Positions 50,503 to 60,987 of a DNA stretch of 64,000 nucleotides are shown one piece after another (position 1 is the stretch's first letter; each line of letters opens with the position of its first letter). Source of the DNA: Agromyces aurantiacus (GTDB lineage Bacteria > Actinomycetota > Actinomycetes > Actinomycetales > Microbacteriaceae); assembly GCF_016907355.1 (NCBI RefSeq), contig NZ_JAFBBW010000001.1:1798001-1862000 (forward strand), in the 5' to 3' direction. Under the pieces are notes generated by a model that did not search any database, was not told where the DNA came from, and saw nothing but the letters and a program-made list of their open reading frames with translations. The translations under genes and the position numbers were made by a program.

Positions 50503-50993
50503 GCGAGACCGTCGTCCGGCCCATCCGGGATGAGGACTGGCCGGCGGTCTTCGCGATCGTCGACGAGGTGGTTCGCGAGGGCGAGACGTATGCCTACCCG
50601 CTCGAGCTCGACTCGGCGGGGGCGCGCGAGCTCTGGGTGGAGTCCCCTCCCGGCCTGACGGTGGTCGCCGAGCGCGGCGGACGGATCGTCGGGACCGCGA
50701 AGATGGGGCCGAACCGGCCCGGTCGGGGCGACCACATCGGCACGGCGTCGTTCATGGTCGCCTCCGACGCACGCGGCGCCGGCGTCGGGCGCGTGCTCGG
50801 CCAGTGGGTCGTCGACTGGCACCGCCGCGCCGGCTTCGAGGGGATCCAGTTCAACGCGGTCGTGGCGTCGAACGATCCGGCGGTCCGGCTGTGGCGATCG
50901 CTCGGATTCGAGGTCGTGGGCACGGTGCCGGGCGCGTTCCGGTCGAAGCGGCACGGCCGCGTGGGTCTGCACGTCATGTTCCTCGCGCTCTGA
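50499..50993 (+). CDS. GNAT N-acetyltransferase
   Basis: A 164-aa acetyltransferase: [30 protein letters not shown], then [33 protein letters not shown] (acetyl-CoA pyrophosphate loop ARGAGVGR) and [37 protein letters not shown]. Substrate unknown. GTG 50499 overlaps the prfA stop, so it is co-translated with prfA. This position is normally taken by prmC, the methyltransferase of release factors. Confidence 0.88.
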   Translation: MSETVVRPIRDEDWPAVFAIVDEVVREGETYAYPLELDSAGARELWVESPPGLTVVAERGGRIVGTAKMGPNRPGRGDHIGTASFMVASDARGAGVGRVLGQWVVDWHRRAGFEGIQFNAVVASNDPAVRLWRSLGFEVVGTVPGAFRSKRHGRVGLHVMFLAL

Positions 50994-51033
50994 TCGTCTG
51001 ATGCGCCCGGTTGCCGGGCCGACGGCCGCGCGG

Positions 51034-51627
51034 TCAGATGTGCCAGTCGCCGTGCCAGTCGTGCTCGCCGCGCGCCGCGGCGGCCGTGGCGGGCGAGAGC
51101 GGCTTCGCGACGGCGGGCACGCCGACGAGCAGCGAGTTCGGCGGCGCGCCGCGCGTGACCACGGCGTTCGCTCCGATCGCGCTCCCGGCGCCGATCTCGA
51201 TGTCGCCGAGCACCTTGGCACCCGCTCCGACGGTCACGCCGTCGCCGAGCGTCGGATGGCGCTTCGCCCCCCTCGGCGCGCCTCGCGGCGCCTTCCCGCC
51301 CAGCGTGACGCCGTGGTACAGCATCACGTCGTCGCCGACGACCGCCGTCTCGCCGATCACGACGCCCATGCCGTGGTCGATGAAGAACCGGCGCCCGATG
51401 GTCGCGCCGGGATGGATCTCGATGCCGGTGAGGAAGCGCGTGAGCTGCGAGACGAGCCGTGCGGGCAGCCGCAGCAGGGGCACCTGCCACATGCGATGCG
51501 CGAGGCGGTAGGCCCAGATGGCGTGCAGCCCCGAGTAGGCGAGGACCACCTCGATGCGGCTGCGCGCGGCGGGGTCGTGGGAGCGCGCCGTCGCGATGTC
51601 TTCCCTCAGCGTGCCGATGAATCCCAC
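51034..51627 (-). CDS. cysE: Serine O-acetyltransferase
   Basis: A 197-aa enzyme that acetylates serine for cysteine synthesis. The helical N-terminus ([46 protein letters not shown]) leads into a left-handed beta helix of hexapeptide repeats ([77 protein letters not shown]). The C-terminus ends WHGDWHI; the Ile end is what CysK grips in the cysteine synthase complex. GTG 51627 fits homology; TTG 51639 is an alternative. It lies 31 bp after cysK. Confidence 0.94.
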   Translation of the reverse strand: MGFIGTLREDIATARSHDPAARSRIEVVLAYSGLHAIWAYRLAHRMWQVPLLRLPARLVSQLTRFLTGIEIHPGATIGRRFFIDHGMGVVIGETAVVGDDVMLYHGVTLGGKAPRGAPRGAKRHPTLGDGVTVGAGAKVLGDIEIGAGSAIGANAVVTRGAPPNSLLVGVPAVAKPLSPATAAAARGEHDWHGDWHI

Positions 51628-51658
51628 CCGTCCAGTCAAGCAGATGCGACGGGCGGGC

Positions 51659-52594
51659 TCAGTCGAGCAGGTCCTCGTACAGCACGGTCGAGAGGTACCG
51701 CTCGCCGTAGCTCGCGGCGATCACGACGATGGTCTTGCCGGCGTTCTCGGGGCGCTGCGCGAGCTGCGTCGCGGCGTACACGGTCGCGCCCGACGAGATG
51801 CCGCCGAGGATGCCCTCCTCGACGCCCAGGCGGCGCGCGGTGGCGACGGCCTGCTCGATGTTGACGTCGATGATCTCGTCGTAGACCTCCCGGTCGAGGA
51901 TGGCGGGCACGAAGTTCGCGCCGATGCCCTGGATCTTGTGCGGGCCGGGCTGGCCGCCGTTGAGGATCGGGGACTCGAGCGGCTCGACGCCGACGACCTG
52001 GACCCCGGGCTTGCGCTCCTTGAGGACCTGGCCGACTCCGGAGAGCGTGCCGCCCGTGCCGATGCCGGAGACGAAGATGTCGACGCCGCCGTCGGTGTCG
52101 TTCCACACCTCCTCGGCGGTGGTCCGGCGGTGGATCTCGACGTTGGCCTGGTTCTCGAACTGGCGGGCGAGCACGGCGCCGGGCGTCTCGGACGCGATCT
52201 GCTCGGCGCGCGCGACCGCGCCCTTCATGCCCTCGGAGCCGGGCGTGAGCACGAGCTCGGCGCCGTAGGCGCGCAGCAGGGCGCGGCGCTCCTTCGACAT
52301 GGTCTCGGGCATCGCGATGACGACCCGGTAGCCGCGGGCCGCGCCGATCATCGCGAGCGCGATGCCGGTGTTGCCGCTCGTGCCCTCGACGATGGTGCCG
52401 CCGGGCTTCAGCGAGCCGTCGGCCTCGGCGGCGTCGACGATGCCGATGCCGAGGCGGTCCTTGACGCTGGCCGACGGGTTGTAGAACTCGAGCTTGGCGT
52501 AGACCGTGGCCGCCGCGCCGTCGGTCACCTTGTTGAGCTTGACGAGCGGAGTGCGCCCGAAGACCTCGGTGATGTTCTCGTAGACCTGAGCCAT
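51659..52594 (-). CDS. cysK: Cysteine synthase A (O-acetylserine sulfhydrylase)
   Basis: A 311-aa fold II PLP enzyme that makes cysteine from O-acetylserine and sulfide. The PLP-Lys motif is [17 protein letters not shown] (Lys near 44), followed by the substrate loop [32 protein letters not shown], the phosphate loop [13 protein letters not shown] and [18 protein letters not shown] 52594 has GAGAGGGAG upstream. It is first in the cysK-cysE operon and divergent from prmC; a TAAGCT -10 lies about 50 bp upstream. No Cys-rich attenuator peptide is present in the short leader. Confidence 0.96.
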   Translation of the reverse strand: MAQVYENITEVFGRTPLVKLNKVTDGAAATVYAKLEFYNPSASVKDRLGIGIVDAAEADGSLKPGGTIVEGTSGNTGIALAMIGAARGYRVVIAMPETMSKERRALLRAYGAELVLTPGSEGMKGAVARAEQIASETPGAVLARQFENQANVEIHRRTTAEEVWNDTDGGVDIFVSGIGTGGTLSGVGQVLKERKPGVQVVGVEPLESPILNGGQPGPHKIQGIGANFVPAILDREVYDEIIDVNIEQAVATARRLGVEEGILGGISSGATVYAATQLAQRPENAGKTIVVIAASYGERYLSTVLYEDLLD

Positions 52595-52667
52595 GGTGCT
52601 CCCTCTCGTGACGCGGCGTCGTGCCGCGAACCAGCTTACGGAGGCTGGGAACCGCGGGGGAGTGCGT

Positions 52668-52673
52668 TACATT
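52668..52673 (+). promoter_or_regulatory. -10 element of a probable leaderless prmC promoter
   Basis: TACATT ends 7 nt before the prmC GTG and lies in the shared gap with cysK. Confidence 0.45.
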
Positions 52674-52680
52674 CCTTTGC

Positions 52681-53565
52681 GTGAATGCACCGCCCGCCGA
52701 CGCCTCGTCGCGCCCCATCCGCGAGGTCCGCGACGACGTCGTCCGAACCCTGTCGGCGGCGGGCGTTCCCGATGCCGAGGTCGACGCCGACCTGCTCGTC
52801 GGTCATGTGCTGGGCCTCTCGCGGGGCGGCGTGCACGCGAAGCTGGTGGTCGGCGCCGACGTTCCGGCGGCGCAGGTCGCGGAGCTCGACGCGCTCGTCG
52901 CGCGCCGCGCCCGGCGCGAGCCGCTGCAGCACCTCACGGGTCGCGCGGCCTTCTGCTCGCTCGACCTCGCCGTGGGTCCGGGCGTGTTCGTGCCGCGCCC
53001 TGAGACCGAACTGCTCGCCCAGCTCGCGATCGACGCGCTGCGTGCGGCGGCCGAGCCCGAGCCCGTCGCGCTCGACCTGGGCTCGGGCAGCGGGGCGATC
53101 GCGCTGGCCATGGCGACCGAGGTGCCGCACGCCCGCGTCTGGGCGGTCGAGAACTCGCCCGAGGCGTTCCCGTGGACCCGTCGGAACGTCGAGGAGGTCG
53201 GTGCGCCGAACCTCGAGCTGGTGTTCGGCGACCTGGCCGACGCGCTGCCCGAACTCGACGGCCGCGCCGCGGTCGTCGCGTCGAACCCGCCGTACATCCC
53301 GGCCGGCGCCATCCCGCGCGACCCCGAGGTGCGCCTCTACGATCCCGAGCACGCGCTGTACGGCGGCGAGGACGGCCTCGACGTGGTCCGCGTGCTCTCC
53401 CGACGCGCGCTCGCGCTGCTGCATCCCGGCGGTGCGCTCATGATCGAGCACGGCGAATCGCAGTCGGCCGACATCGCGTCGCTGCTCGCGGCCGACGGAT
53501 GGCACGCGGTCGCCCACCACCGCGACCTCACGGGGCGGGATCGGGTGACGACCGCGCGACGCTAG
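52681..53565 (+). CDS. prmC: Release factor glutamine methyltransferase
   Basis: A 294-aa SAM-dependent enzyme that methylates the GGQ glutamine of release factors. The helical N-terminal domain (about 1-80) contains EPLQHLTGRAAFCSLDLAVGPGVFVPRPETELL. SAM-binding motif I is ALDLGSGSGAIALAMA, and the catalytic NPPY is in VVASNPPYIPAGA. GTG 52681 fits homology and the -10 spacing. It is separated from prfA by the GNAT gene and the opposing cys genes, so it has its own promoter. Confidence 0.94.
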   Translation: MNAPPADASSRPIREVRDDVVRTLSAAGVPDAEVDADLLVGHVLGLSRGGVHAKLVVGADVPAAQVAELDALVARRARREPLQHLTGRAAFCSLDLAVGPGVFVPRPETELLAQLAIDALRAAAEPEPVALDLGSGSGAIALAMATEVPHARVWAVENSPEAFPWTRRNVEEVGAPNLELVFGDLADALPELDGRAAVVASNPPYIPAGAIPRDPEVRLYDPEHALYGGEDGLDVVRVLSRRALALLHPGGALMIEHGESQSADIASLLAADGWHAVAHHRDLTGRDRVTTARR

Positions 53566-53586
53566 CCCGCGGCATCCGCTCGATGC

Positions 53587-54519
53587 TCAGCGGTCGTCGC
53601 GCCGGTGCCGCTCGACCGCCTCGCGCCGCGCCTGGCGCTCGACCTTGCGGGCGTCGCGCAAGCGCTTCTCGGCCTCGCGCACGGCCTTGCGCGCCTCGCG
53701 CACGCGCTTGTCGGCGGTGACCTCGGGGGCTTCGCGCGGGGTGGCGGATGCGTCGGCGGGGGCGCCCGCGGCGCGCTCGGCCATGTGCACCGCGACACCG
53801 TCGAAGACGCGCTCGAGCCCGAAGGCGAACGGGTCGTCGCCGTCGGCGAACACCCCGGCGTCGACCGCGCGGCGGAGGGCCGGGAACTCCTCGGCGGTGA
53901 CGAACGCGGCGAGCATCGCGGACCGGCCGTCGTCGATCGCCTGGGTCTCGATGCCCGCCGCGTGGGCCGCGACCTCGTACGAGCGCTCGATGGTGCTCTG
54001 CCACTGGAGCTGGCCGGTCACGAGGAGGATCACGGCGACGCGCTCGCCCTGGTCGAGGGGCGTGCTCGAGAGCGCCTCGAGCATCGCGTCCATCCAGGCG
54101 AGGTTGTTGGGCGTGACGGGCGTGCCCTGGATGGGGATGTCGAGCAGCCAGGGGTGTCGTCGGTGCACCTCGAGCTGGGCATGGCCGATCGCGCGGAGCC
54201 GGCCCCGCCAGTCGGAGGGGTCGAGGGCGGGGTCGGGTTCGGGGGGCAGTCCGATGCCCTGTTCCTGCATGAGCACGAGCAGGTCGTCCTTCGCGGTGAC
54301 GTACCGGTACAGCGACATGGTCGTGTAGCCGAGCGACTGCGCGACCCGGCTCATGGAGACCGCCGCGAGACCCTCCGCGTCGGCGATCTCGACGGCGGCG
54401 TCGACGATGCGCTCGATGCTCATCTCGCGCTTGGGTCCGCGCTGGGGGCTGGCGGCGACACCCCAGGCCAGGGCGACGCCTCGCGGCAGCTCGGGTTCGA
54501 CGGGGGTCTCGGCGGTCAT
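53587..54519 (-). CDS. TetR-family repressor with long charged C-terminal helix
   Basis: A 310-aa regulator, longer than the usual 190-220. The HTH (about 30-78) is MSIERIVDAAVEIADAEGLAAVSMSRVAQSLGYTTMSLYRYVTAKDDLLVLM, and a TetR_C domain follows (about 90-245), as in regulators of drug exporters. The last about 45 residues are almost only Arg, Lys, Glu, Asp and Ala (DKRVREARKAVREAEKRLRD...) and should form a single charged helix. It is divergent from the ABC exporter, with a large inverted repeat between them, so it very likely represses that operon and itself. Confidence 0.9.
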   Translation of the reverse strand: MTAETPVEPELPRGVALAWGVAASPQRGPKREMSIERIVDAAVEIADAEGLAAVSMSRVAQSLGYTTMSLYRYVTAKDDLLVLMQEQGIGLPPEPDPALDPSDWRGRLRAIGHAQLEVHRRHPWLLDIPIQGTPVTPNNLAWMDAMLEALSSTPLDQGERVAVILLVTGQLQWQSTIERSYEVAAHAAGIETQAIDDGRSAMLAAFVTAEEFPALRRAVDAGVFADGDDPFAFGLERVFDGVAVHMAERAAGAPADASATPREAPEVTADKRVREARKAVREAEKRLRDARKVERQARREAVERHRRDDR

Positions 54520-54552
54520 CCGGCTCCAATCGGCGGAAATGCTTGCGCCCAG

Positions 54553-54604
54553 TCTAGAACTGTGTATTACTTAAACCGCTGTCGACGGCATACACAGTTT
54601 AGAC
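54553..54604. promoter_or_regulatory. Inverted-repeat operator between TetR and ABC exporter genes
   Basis: AACTGTGTAT (54558-54567) and ATACACAGTT (54590-54599) are exact inverted arms; with flanking TCTA and TAGA the similarity extends to about 14 bases per arm. The centres are 32 bp apart, about three helical turns. The region is much richer in AT than its surroundings and covers the expected promoters in both directions. Confidence 0.75.
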
Positions 54605-54629
54605 CATACGCAGAATGAAAGGCACGACC

Positions 54630-55549
<920 letters not shown>

Positions 55550-55553
<4 letters not shown>

Positions 55554-56377
55554 CCGCGACCACCACCACCACCGCATCCGACCGGGACCCGGCGGCGCTC
55601 GTCGCCCTGCGCTCGCGCCCCGCCGGGCTGACCGCCGAGGCGGTCCTCGTCCGGCGGAGCATCACGCATGCGCTCCGCGACGCCGAGGCGCTCACGATGG
55701 CGGTCATCCTGCCCACGATGCTCATGCTGCTGTTCACGTTCGTGTTCGGCGGCGCGCTCGACCCGTCCGGCGGCTACGTCGACTACGTCGTGCCCGGCAT
55801 CATCCTGCTCTGCGCGGGCTTCGGCGCGAGCTCGACGGCGCTCTACGTCGCCCGCGACATGACCACGGGCATCATCGACCGGTTCCGGACCATGCCGATG
55901 CGCGCGAGCGCGGTGCTCACGGGCCACGTCGCGGCGAGCGTCCTGCGGAACCTCTTCGCGACCGGCGTCGTCGTCGGCGTGGCCCTCCTCGTCGGGTTCC
56001 GGCCGACGGCCGACGCGATCGAGTGGGTTGCGGCAGGCGCGCTGATCGCGCTCTACATCCTCGCGATCACCGCGCTCTTCGCCGCGATCGGGCTCGCGGC
56101 GTCGAGCCCCGAGGCGGCGAACGCGTACGGCTTCATCCTGCTCTTCCTGCCGTACCTCTCGAGCGCGTTCGTGCCGGTGGAGACGCTGCCCGACTGGCTC
56201 TCGTGGTTCGCCGAGCACCAGCCGATCACGCCGATCATCGAGGCCATCCGGAGCCTCCTCATGGGCACGCCCATGGGCGATTCCGGCTGGTTGGCGATCG
56301 GATGGTGCGTGCTCGTGATCGCCGTCGCGGCCGCGTGGGGGACGTGGCTGTTCCGTCGCAAGGCGGGCCGTCGCTGA
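55550..56377 (+). CDS. DrrB-type ABC-2 permease
   Basis: A 275-aa ABC-2 membrane protein with six membrane segments: ALTMAVILPTMLMLLFTFVFGGAL, YVVPGIILLCAGFGASSTALYV, LRNLFATGVVVGVALLVGF, WVAAGALIALYILAITALFAAIGLAA, GFILLFLPYLSSAFVPVETLPDWL and WLAIGWCVLVIAVAAAWGTWLFR. The motif DRFRTMPMRASAVLTGHV is typical of DrrB relatives. Together with the ATPase it should export a hydrophobic or toxic compound under control of the divergent TetR repressor. Confidence 0.93.
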
Positions 56378-56397
56378 CGCGGGCGGCCACGACGAGC

Positions 56398-56431
56398 GGA
56401 TGCCGCGGGGTCGCCGCACCCCGCGGCATCC
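56398..56431 (+). terminator. Hairpin after the ABC exporter operon
   Basis: GGATGCCGCGGGG and CCCCGCGGCATCC form a perfect 13-bp stem with an 8-nt loop, 20 bp after the permease stop. It closely resembles the hairpin between metY and metX. Confidence 0.65.
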
Positions 56432-56478
56432 GTCATGCCCAGCCCCGAGACGTCCGCCACGTCTAGAATCGAGCGGTC

Positions 56479-57318
56479 ATGACTGTCATCCACGACTGCT
56501 CGGTCGAGTCCGAGCTCCTCGCCGGCATGCGCCTGGCTCGTCGCGCCATCGGCAGCGGCGAGCTCGTCGTCATCCCCACCGACACCGTCTACGGCCTCGC
56601 CGCCGACGCGTTCAGCCCCGCCGCCGTCCAGCGGCTCCTCGATGCCAAGGGCCGTGAGCGCACGTCGCCGCCGCCCGTGCTCGTCCCCGGCATCCCCACG
56701 CTCGACGCACTCGCCGTCGAGGTACCCGAGGCCGTGCGCGCGCTCGTCGCGGCGTTCTGGCCGGGCGGGCTCACGGTGATCCTGCGCGCGCAGCCCTCGC
56801 TCCAGTGGGACCTCGGGGAGACCCGCGGCACGGTCGCGCTGCGCATGCCCGACCACCGCATCGCGCTCGAGCTGCTCTCCGAGACCGGCCCGCTCGCGGC
56901 GTCGTCGGCGAACCTCTCCGGCATGCCGTCGGCGACGACCGCGCAGGCCGCGGCCGACATGCTCGGCGACCGCGTCTCGGTCTACCTCGACGGCGGGCCC
57001 GCGGGCAGCGGCTACGAGGCGATCGGCGAGCGGCCGGGCGACACGTCGTCGACGATCGTCGACGCCACGGGCCTCGACGCCGACGGCACCGGCACGCTGC
57101 GCATCGTCCGTGCCGGCGTGATCTCGCGCGAGCGGATCGCCGAGGTCGTGGGGGAGGAGCTGCTCGCGCCGGCCGCGCCGCCCGCCTCGGCGGTGGACGC
57201 CGGCGCCGGACGCGACGCCGACGCGGCGTCCGTGCCCGCCGACGCGCCCACCCGAGCCGGCGAAGCGGCGACCGGATCCGCCGACACGCCCGACCGGACG
57301 GACGCCGCCGCCTCATGA
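56479..57318 (+). CDS. L-threonylcarbamoyladenylate synthase (Sua5/YrdC)
   Basis: A 279-aa enzyme for the t6A37 modification of tRNAs reading ANN codons; it joins threonine, bicarbonate and ATP. The YrdC fold shows SGELVVIPTDTVYGLAADAF, VLVPGIPTL, FWPGGLTVILRA, GTVALRMPDHRIALELL and LAASSANLSGMPSATTAQ. The C-terminal 60 residues are Ala/Asp/Pro-rich, probably disordered, and lack the Sua5 domain. The usual KxR near VYGL is seen as KGRERTSPPP. A TAGAAT hexamer lies 9 nt before the ATG. It is followed by wecA with an ATGA overlap, as in M. tuberculosis. Confidence 0.93.
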   Translation: MTVIHDCSVESELLAGMRLARRAIGSGELVVIPTDTVYGLAADAFSPAAVQRLLDAKGRERTSPPPVLVPGIPTLDALAVEVPEAVRALVAAFWPGGLTVILRAQPSLQWDLGETRGTVALRMPDHRIALELLSETGPLAASSANLSGMPSATTAQAAADMLGDRVSVYLDGGPAGSGYEAIGERPGDTSSTIVDATGLDADGTGTLRIVRAGVISRERIAEVVGEELLAPAAPPASAVDAGAGRDADAASVPADAPTRAGEAATGSADTPDRTDAAAS

Positions 57319-58592
57319 CCCTGTTCGTCGCCCTCGCGCTCGTCGCCGCGGTCGTGACGTTCGTCGGTTCGGTCGTCGTCTGGAAGCTGAGCCTGCGGTA
57401 CCGGCTCTACCCGAAGATCCGCGAGCGCGACGTGCACACGCGGCCGACGCCGCGCCTGGGCGGCATCGCGATGTTCGTCGGCGTGCTCGTCGCGGTCGCC
57501 GCCGGGGCGTGGATCTCCTCGCTGGGGATCGACCGGTTCGCGAACCTGCAGATCGTCTTCCAGGACCGGTGGCAGGTGCTCTCGATCCTGGCCGCAGCGG
57601 GACTCATCGTCGCGATGGGCGTCGCCGACGACATCTGGGAGCTGGACTGGATCACCAAGCTCGCGGGCCAGTTCATCGCCGCGGGCATGATCGCCTGGCA
57701 GGGCGTCTCGATCGTGTCGCTGCCCATCGGCGGACCGGACGGCGGCATCACCGTCGGATCGTCGTGGATGAGCGCGACCATCACGGTGTTCACGATCGTG
57801 CTCGTCATGAACGCGATCAACTTCATCGACGGCCTCGACGGACTCGTCGCCGGCGTCGCGCTCATCTCGAGCGGCGTGTTCTACCTGTACTCCTACCTGC
57901 TCGTGCAGCAGACCTCGCCGACGAACTACTTCAACCTCGCCTCGCTGCTCGCCGTGCTCGTCGTCGGCGCGTGCGCCGGGTTCCTGCCGCTGAACTGGCA
58001 TCCCGCGAAGCTGTTCATGGGCGATGCGGGCGCGCTGCTGGTGGGCCTGCTCATGGCGACCTCGGCCATCGCGGTCACGGGCCAGGTCGACCCGTCGCTG
58101 CTCGGCACCGACGAGCTGTTCCCGGCGTTCATCCCGATCATCATCCCGTTCGCGGTGCTGGTGATCCCGCTGCTCGACTTCGGGCTCGCGGTGATCCGGC
58201 GACTGCGAGCGGGCAAGTCGCCGTTCGCGGCCGACCGCAAGCACCTGCACCACCGCCTGCTCGACATGGGCCACTCGCACCTCCACGCGGTGCTCATCTT
58301 CTACGGCTGGACCGCGGTCGCCTCGTTCGGGTGCCTGCTCGCGTTCGTCTTCCCCGTGTACTTCGGCATCGACTCGAGCTGGGCGTTCCTGGTCCTCGGC
58401 GTCGGCTTCGTGATCCTCGCGGCGCTCACCCTCGCACCGCTCGGCCGCCGCAAGCGCCAGACCGTGGCCGCCGAGGCCGACGCCGCGACCGCGCCGTACG
58501 CGCCGGGGCTCGACGAGCTCGCCGGCGCCGTGTCCGCGCCCGCCACCGACCGACCGGCCACGCCGGACGAGCACCCGACAGGAGCCCGATGA
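57315..58592 (+). CDS. Polyprenyl-phosphate N-acetylhexosaminyl-1-phosphate transferase (WecA/Rfe-like)
   Basis: A 425-aa polytopic enzyme that loads a HexNAc-1-phosphate onto a polyprenyl phosphate for envelope glycans. All family motifs are present: VHTRPTPRLGGIAMF, VADDIWELDWITKLAGQ, VMNAINFIDGLDGLVAGV, HPAKLFMGDAGALLVG and the HxHH signature FAADRKHLHHRLLDMGHSH. About ten membrane segments and a 45-residue disordered C-terminus are seen. In mycobacteria the gene at this position, beside sua5 and atp, is wecA/rfe, which starts arabinogalactan synthesis; here the glycan is unknown. Confidence 0.93.
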   Translation: MTLFVALALVAAVVTFVGSVVVWKLSLRYRLYPKIRERDVHTRPTPRLGGIAMFVGVLVAVAAGAWISSLGIDRFANLQIVFQDRWQVLSILAAAGLIVAMGVADDIWELDWITKLAGQFIAAGMIAWQGVSIVSLPIGGPDGGITVGSSWMSATITVFTIVLVMNAINFIDGLDGLVAGVALISSGVFYLYSYLLVQQTSPTNYFNLASLLAVLVVGACAGFLPLNWHPAKLFMGDAGALLVGLLMATSAIAVTGQVDPSLLGTDELFPAFIPIIIPFAVLVIPLLDFGLAVIRRLRAGKSPFAADRKHLHHRLLDMGHSHLHAVLIFYGWTAVASFGCLLAFVFPVYFGIDSSWAFLVLGVGFVILAALTLAPLGRRKRQTVAAEADAATAPYAPGLDELAGAVSAPATDRPATPDEHPTGAR

Positions 58593-59068
58593 CCGCCGCA
58601 CCGCGCGATCCCGCCGACCGTACGCCCACCTCGAACCCGGTGCTGCGCCGAGCGCTCGCCTGGGGCGGCGTGCTCGCCGCCGGGATCGCCGTCGTCGGGG
58701 GGATCGTGGGCTTCGCCGTCGCCGGCGCCGAGGGGCTCGTGAGCGCCCTGCTCGGCACCCTCATCGCGGTCGTGTTCATGGGCATCACGGCGGCGAGCAT
58801 CCTGCTGGCGAACCGCTTCGCCGGCTCCGACCTGTTCGTCGGCGCGTTCTTCGGCATCGTGCTCGGCGGATGGCTGCTGAAGTTCATCCTCTTCATCGTG
58901 CTCGTGGTGCTGCTGCGCGGCGCCGACTGGCTCGACCCGGTGGTGCTCTTCCTCGCGATCGTCGCCGGCGTGATCGGATCCCTCGTCGTGGACGTGCTCG
59001 TCGTCGCCCGATCGCGCCTTCCCTACGCGAGCGATACGCAGCTGCCGCCCCCGCCCTCCCACGACTGA
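58589..59068 (+). CDS. AtpI-like small membrane protein upstream of atpB
   Basis: A 159-aa protein with about four membrane segments (ALAWGGVLAAGIAVVGGIVGFAV; GLVSALLGTLIAVVFMGITAASIL; FFGIVLGGWLLKFILFIVLVVLLRG; VVLFLAIVAGVIGSLVVDVLVV). Location before atpB and this topology match AtpI/Rv1303-type proteins thought to help c-ring assembly or ion supply. ATG 58589 overlaps the wecA stop. The strong promoter of the atp genes lies downstream of it, so it belongs to the sua5-wecA transcript. Confidence 0.78.
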   Translation: MTAAPRDPADRTPTSNPVLRRALAWGGVLAAGIAVVGGIVGFAVAGAEGLVSALLGTLIAVVFMGITAASILLANRFAGSDLFVGAFFGIVLGGWLLKFILFIVLVVLLRGADWLDPVVLFLAIVAGVIGSLVVDVLVVARSRLPYASDTQLPPPPSHD

Positions 59069-59180
59069 GCGCGGCCGCGGCGGCGCCATCCGGAGGACCG
59101 TCATGCGCCGATCGGCATGCACCCCGGTCGTGGCGCACTTCTACACGCCGTAGCGATTCGGCGGAGGCCCGACTTCTTGC

Positions 59181-59202
59181 TAGAGTGGGGGAGATCCCCC
59201 AC
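59181..59202 (+). promoter_or_regulatory. atp operon promoter with overlapping dyad
   Basis: TAGAGT (59181-59186) preceded by TGC forms an extended -10. The dyad GTGGGGGAGATCCCCCAC (59185-59202; 7-bp arms, AGAT centre) overlaps its last bases and the expected start site. It may be an operator or a 5' mRNA hairpin. The roughly 240-bp gap holds no other gene. Confidence 0.55.
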
Positions 59203-59308
59203 GGTTCCGCCCTGCTCCGGCATGTGCGTCGGGCCGTGTTCCATGTTCGTCGACGCGAGAGCTCCGCTCCACGCCCCGAAACAGGAGATAGCGCTGCTAG
59301 CTAACGCT

Positions 59309-60386
<1,078 letters not shown>

Positions 60387-60414
60387 TCCCCCCGTCCCAA
60401 CTGAGGAGGCCAAC

Positions 60415-60984
60415 GTGCTTCACGCACTCCTGAGTGCTGCAACGGAGGGCGGCGAGGAGACTCCGAACCCGGTCCTCCCGGCGACCTACGACATCGTCTG
60501 GTCGGCGGTCTGCTTCGTCATCATCCTCGTCTTCTTCTGGCGGTACGTGCTGCCGCGCATGCAGAAGCTGCTCGACGAGCGTGCCGAGGCGATCGAGGGC
60601 AACATCGCGAAGGCCGACGAGGCCCAGCGCAAGGCCGAGGCCGCTCTCGAGGAGTACACCGCCCAGCTCGCCGACGCGCGCGCCGAGGCGGGTCGCATCC
60701 GCGAGACCGCCCGCGAGGACGGCAAGAAGATCGTCGCCGAGGCCAAGGAGCAGGCCACGACCGAGGCCGCCCGCGTGACCGCGAGCGCGCAGGCGCAGAT
60801 CGAGGCGGAGCGCCAGTCGGCGCTCGTCTCGCTGCGCTCCGAGGTCGGCACCATCGCGATCGACCTCGCGTCGGGCGTGGTGGGCGAGACCCTCTCCGAC
60901 GACGCCAAGGCGAAGGCCGTGGTCGACCGCTTCCTCGCCGACCTCGAGGCGTCCGAGCAGGCCGCCGCAGGGGGGAAGAAGTAG
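60415..60984 (+). CDS. atpF: ATP synthase subunit b
   Basis: A 189-aa stator subunit: one N-terminal membrane helix (YDIVWSAVCFVIILVFFWRYVLP, about 24-46) and a long charged coiled coil (KLLDERAEAIEGNIAKADEAQRKAEAALEEYTAQLADARAEA...). It links F0 to the delta subunit. GTG 60415 has a GGAGG site 6 nt upstream. Confidence 0.96.
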   Translation: MLHALLSAATEGGEETPNPVLPATYDIVWSAVCFVIILVFFWRYVLPRMQKLLDERAEAIEGNIAKADEAQRKAEAALEEYTAQLADARAEAGRIRETAREDGKKIVAEAKEQATTEAARVTASAQAQIEAERQSALVSLRSEVGTIAIDLASGVVGETLSDDAKAKAVVDRFLADLEASEQAAAGGKK

Positions 60985-60987
60985 CCC

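Noticed and set aside
52595..52680. Cysteine-attenuation leader before cysK
   Set aside because: The leader between the TAAGCT hexamer and the ATG has no ATG/GTG-started frame with Cys codons.
59103..59153. 16-codon frame MRRSACTPVVAHFYTP before atpB
   Set aside because: It lies upstream of the likely atp start site (near 59193), has no ribosome binding site and no sign of function.
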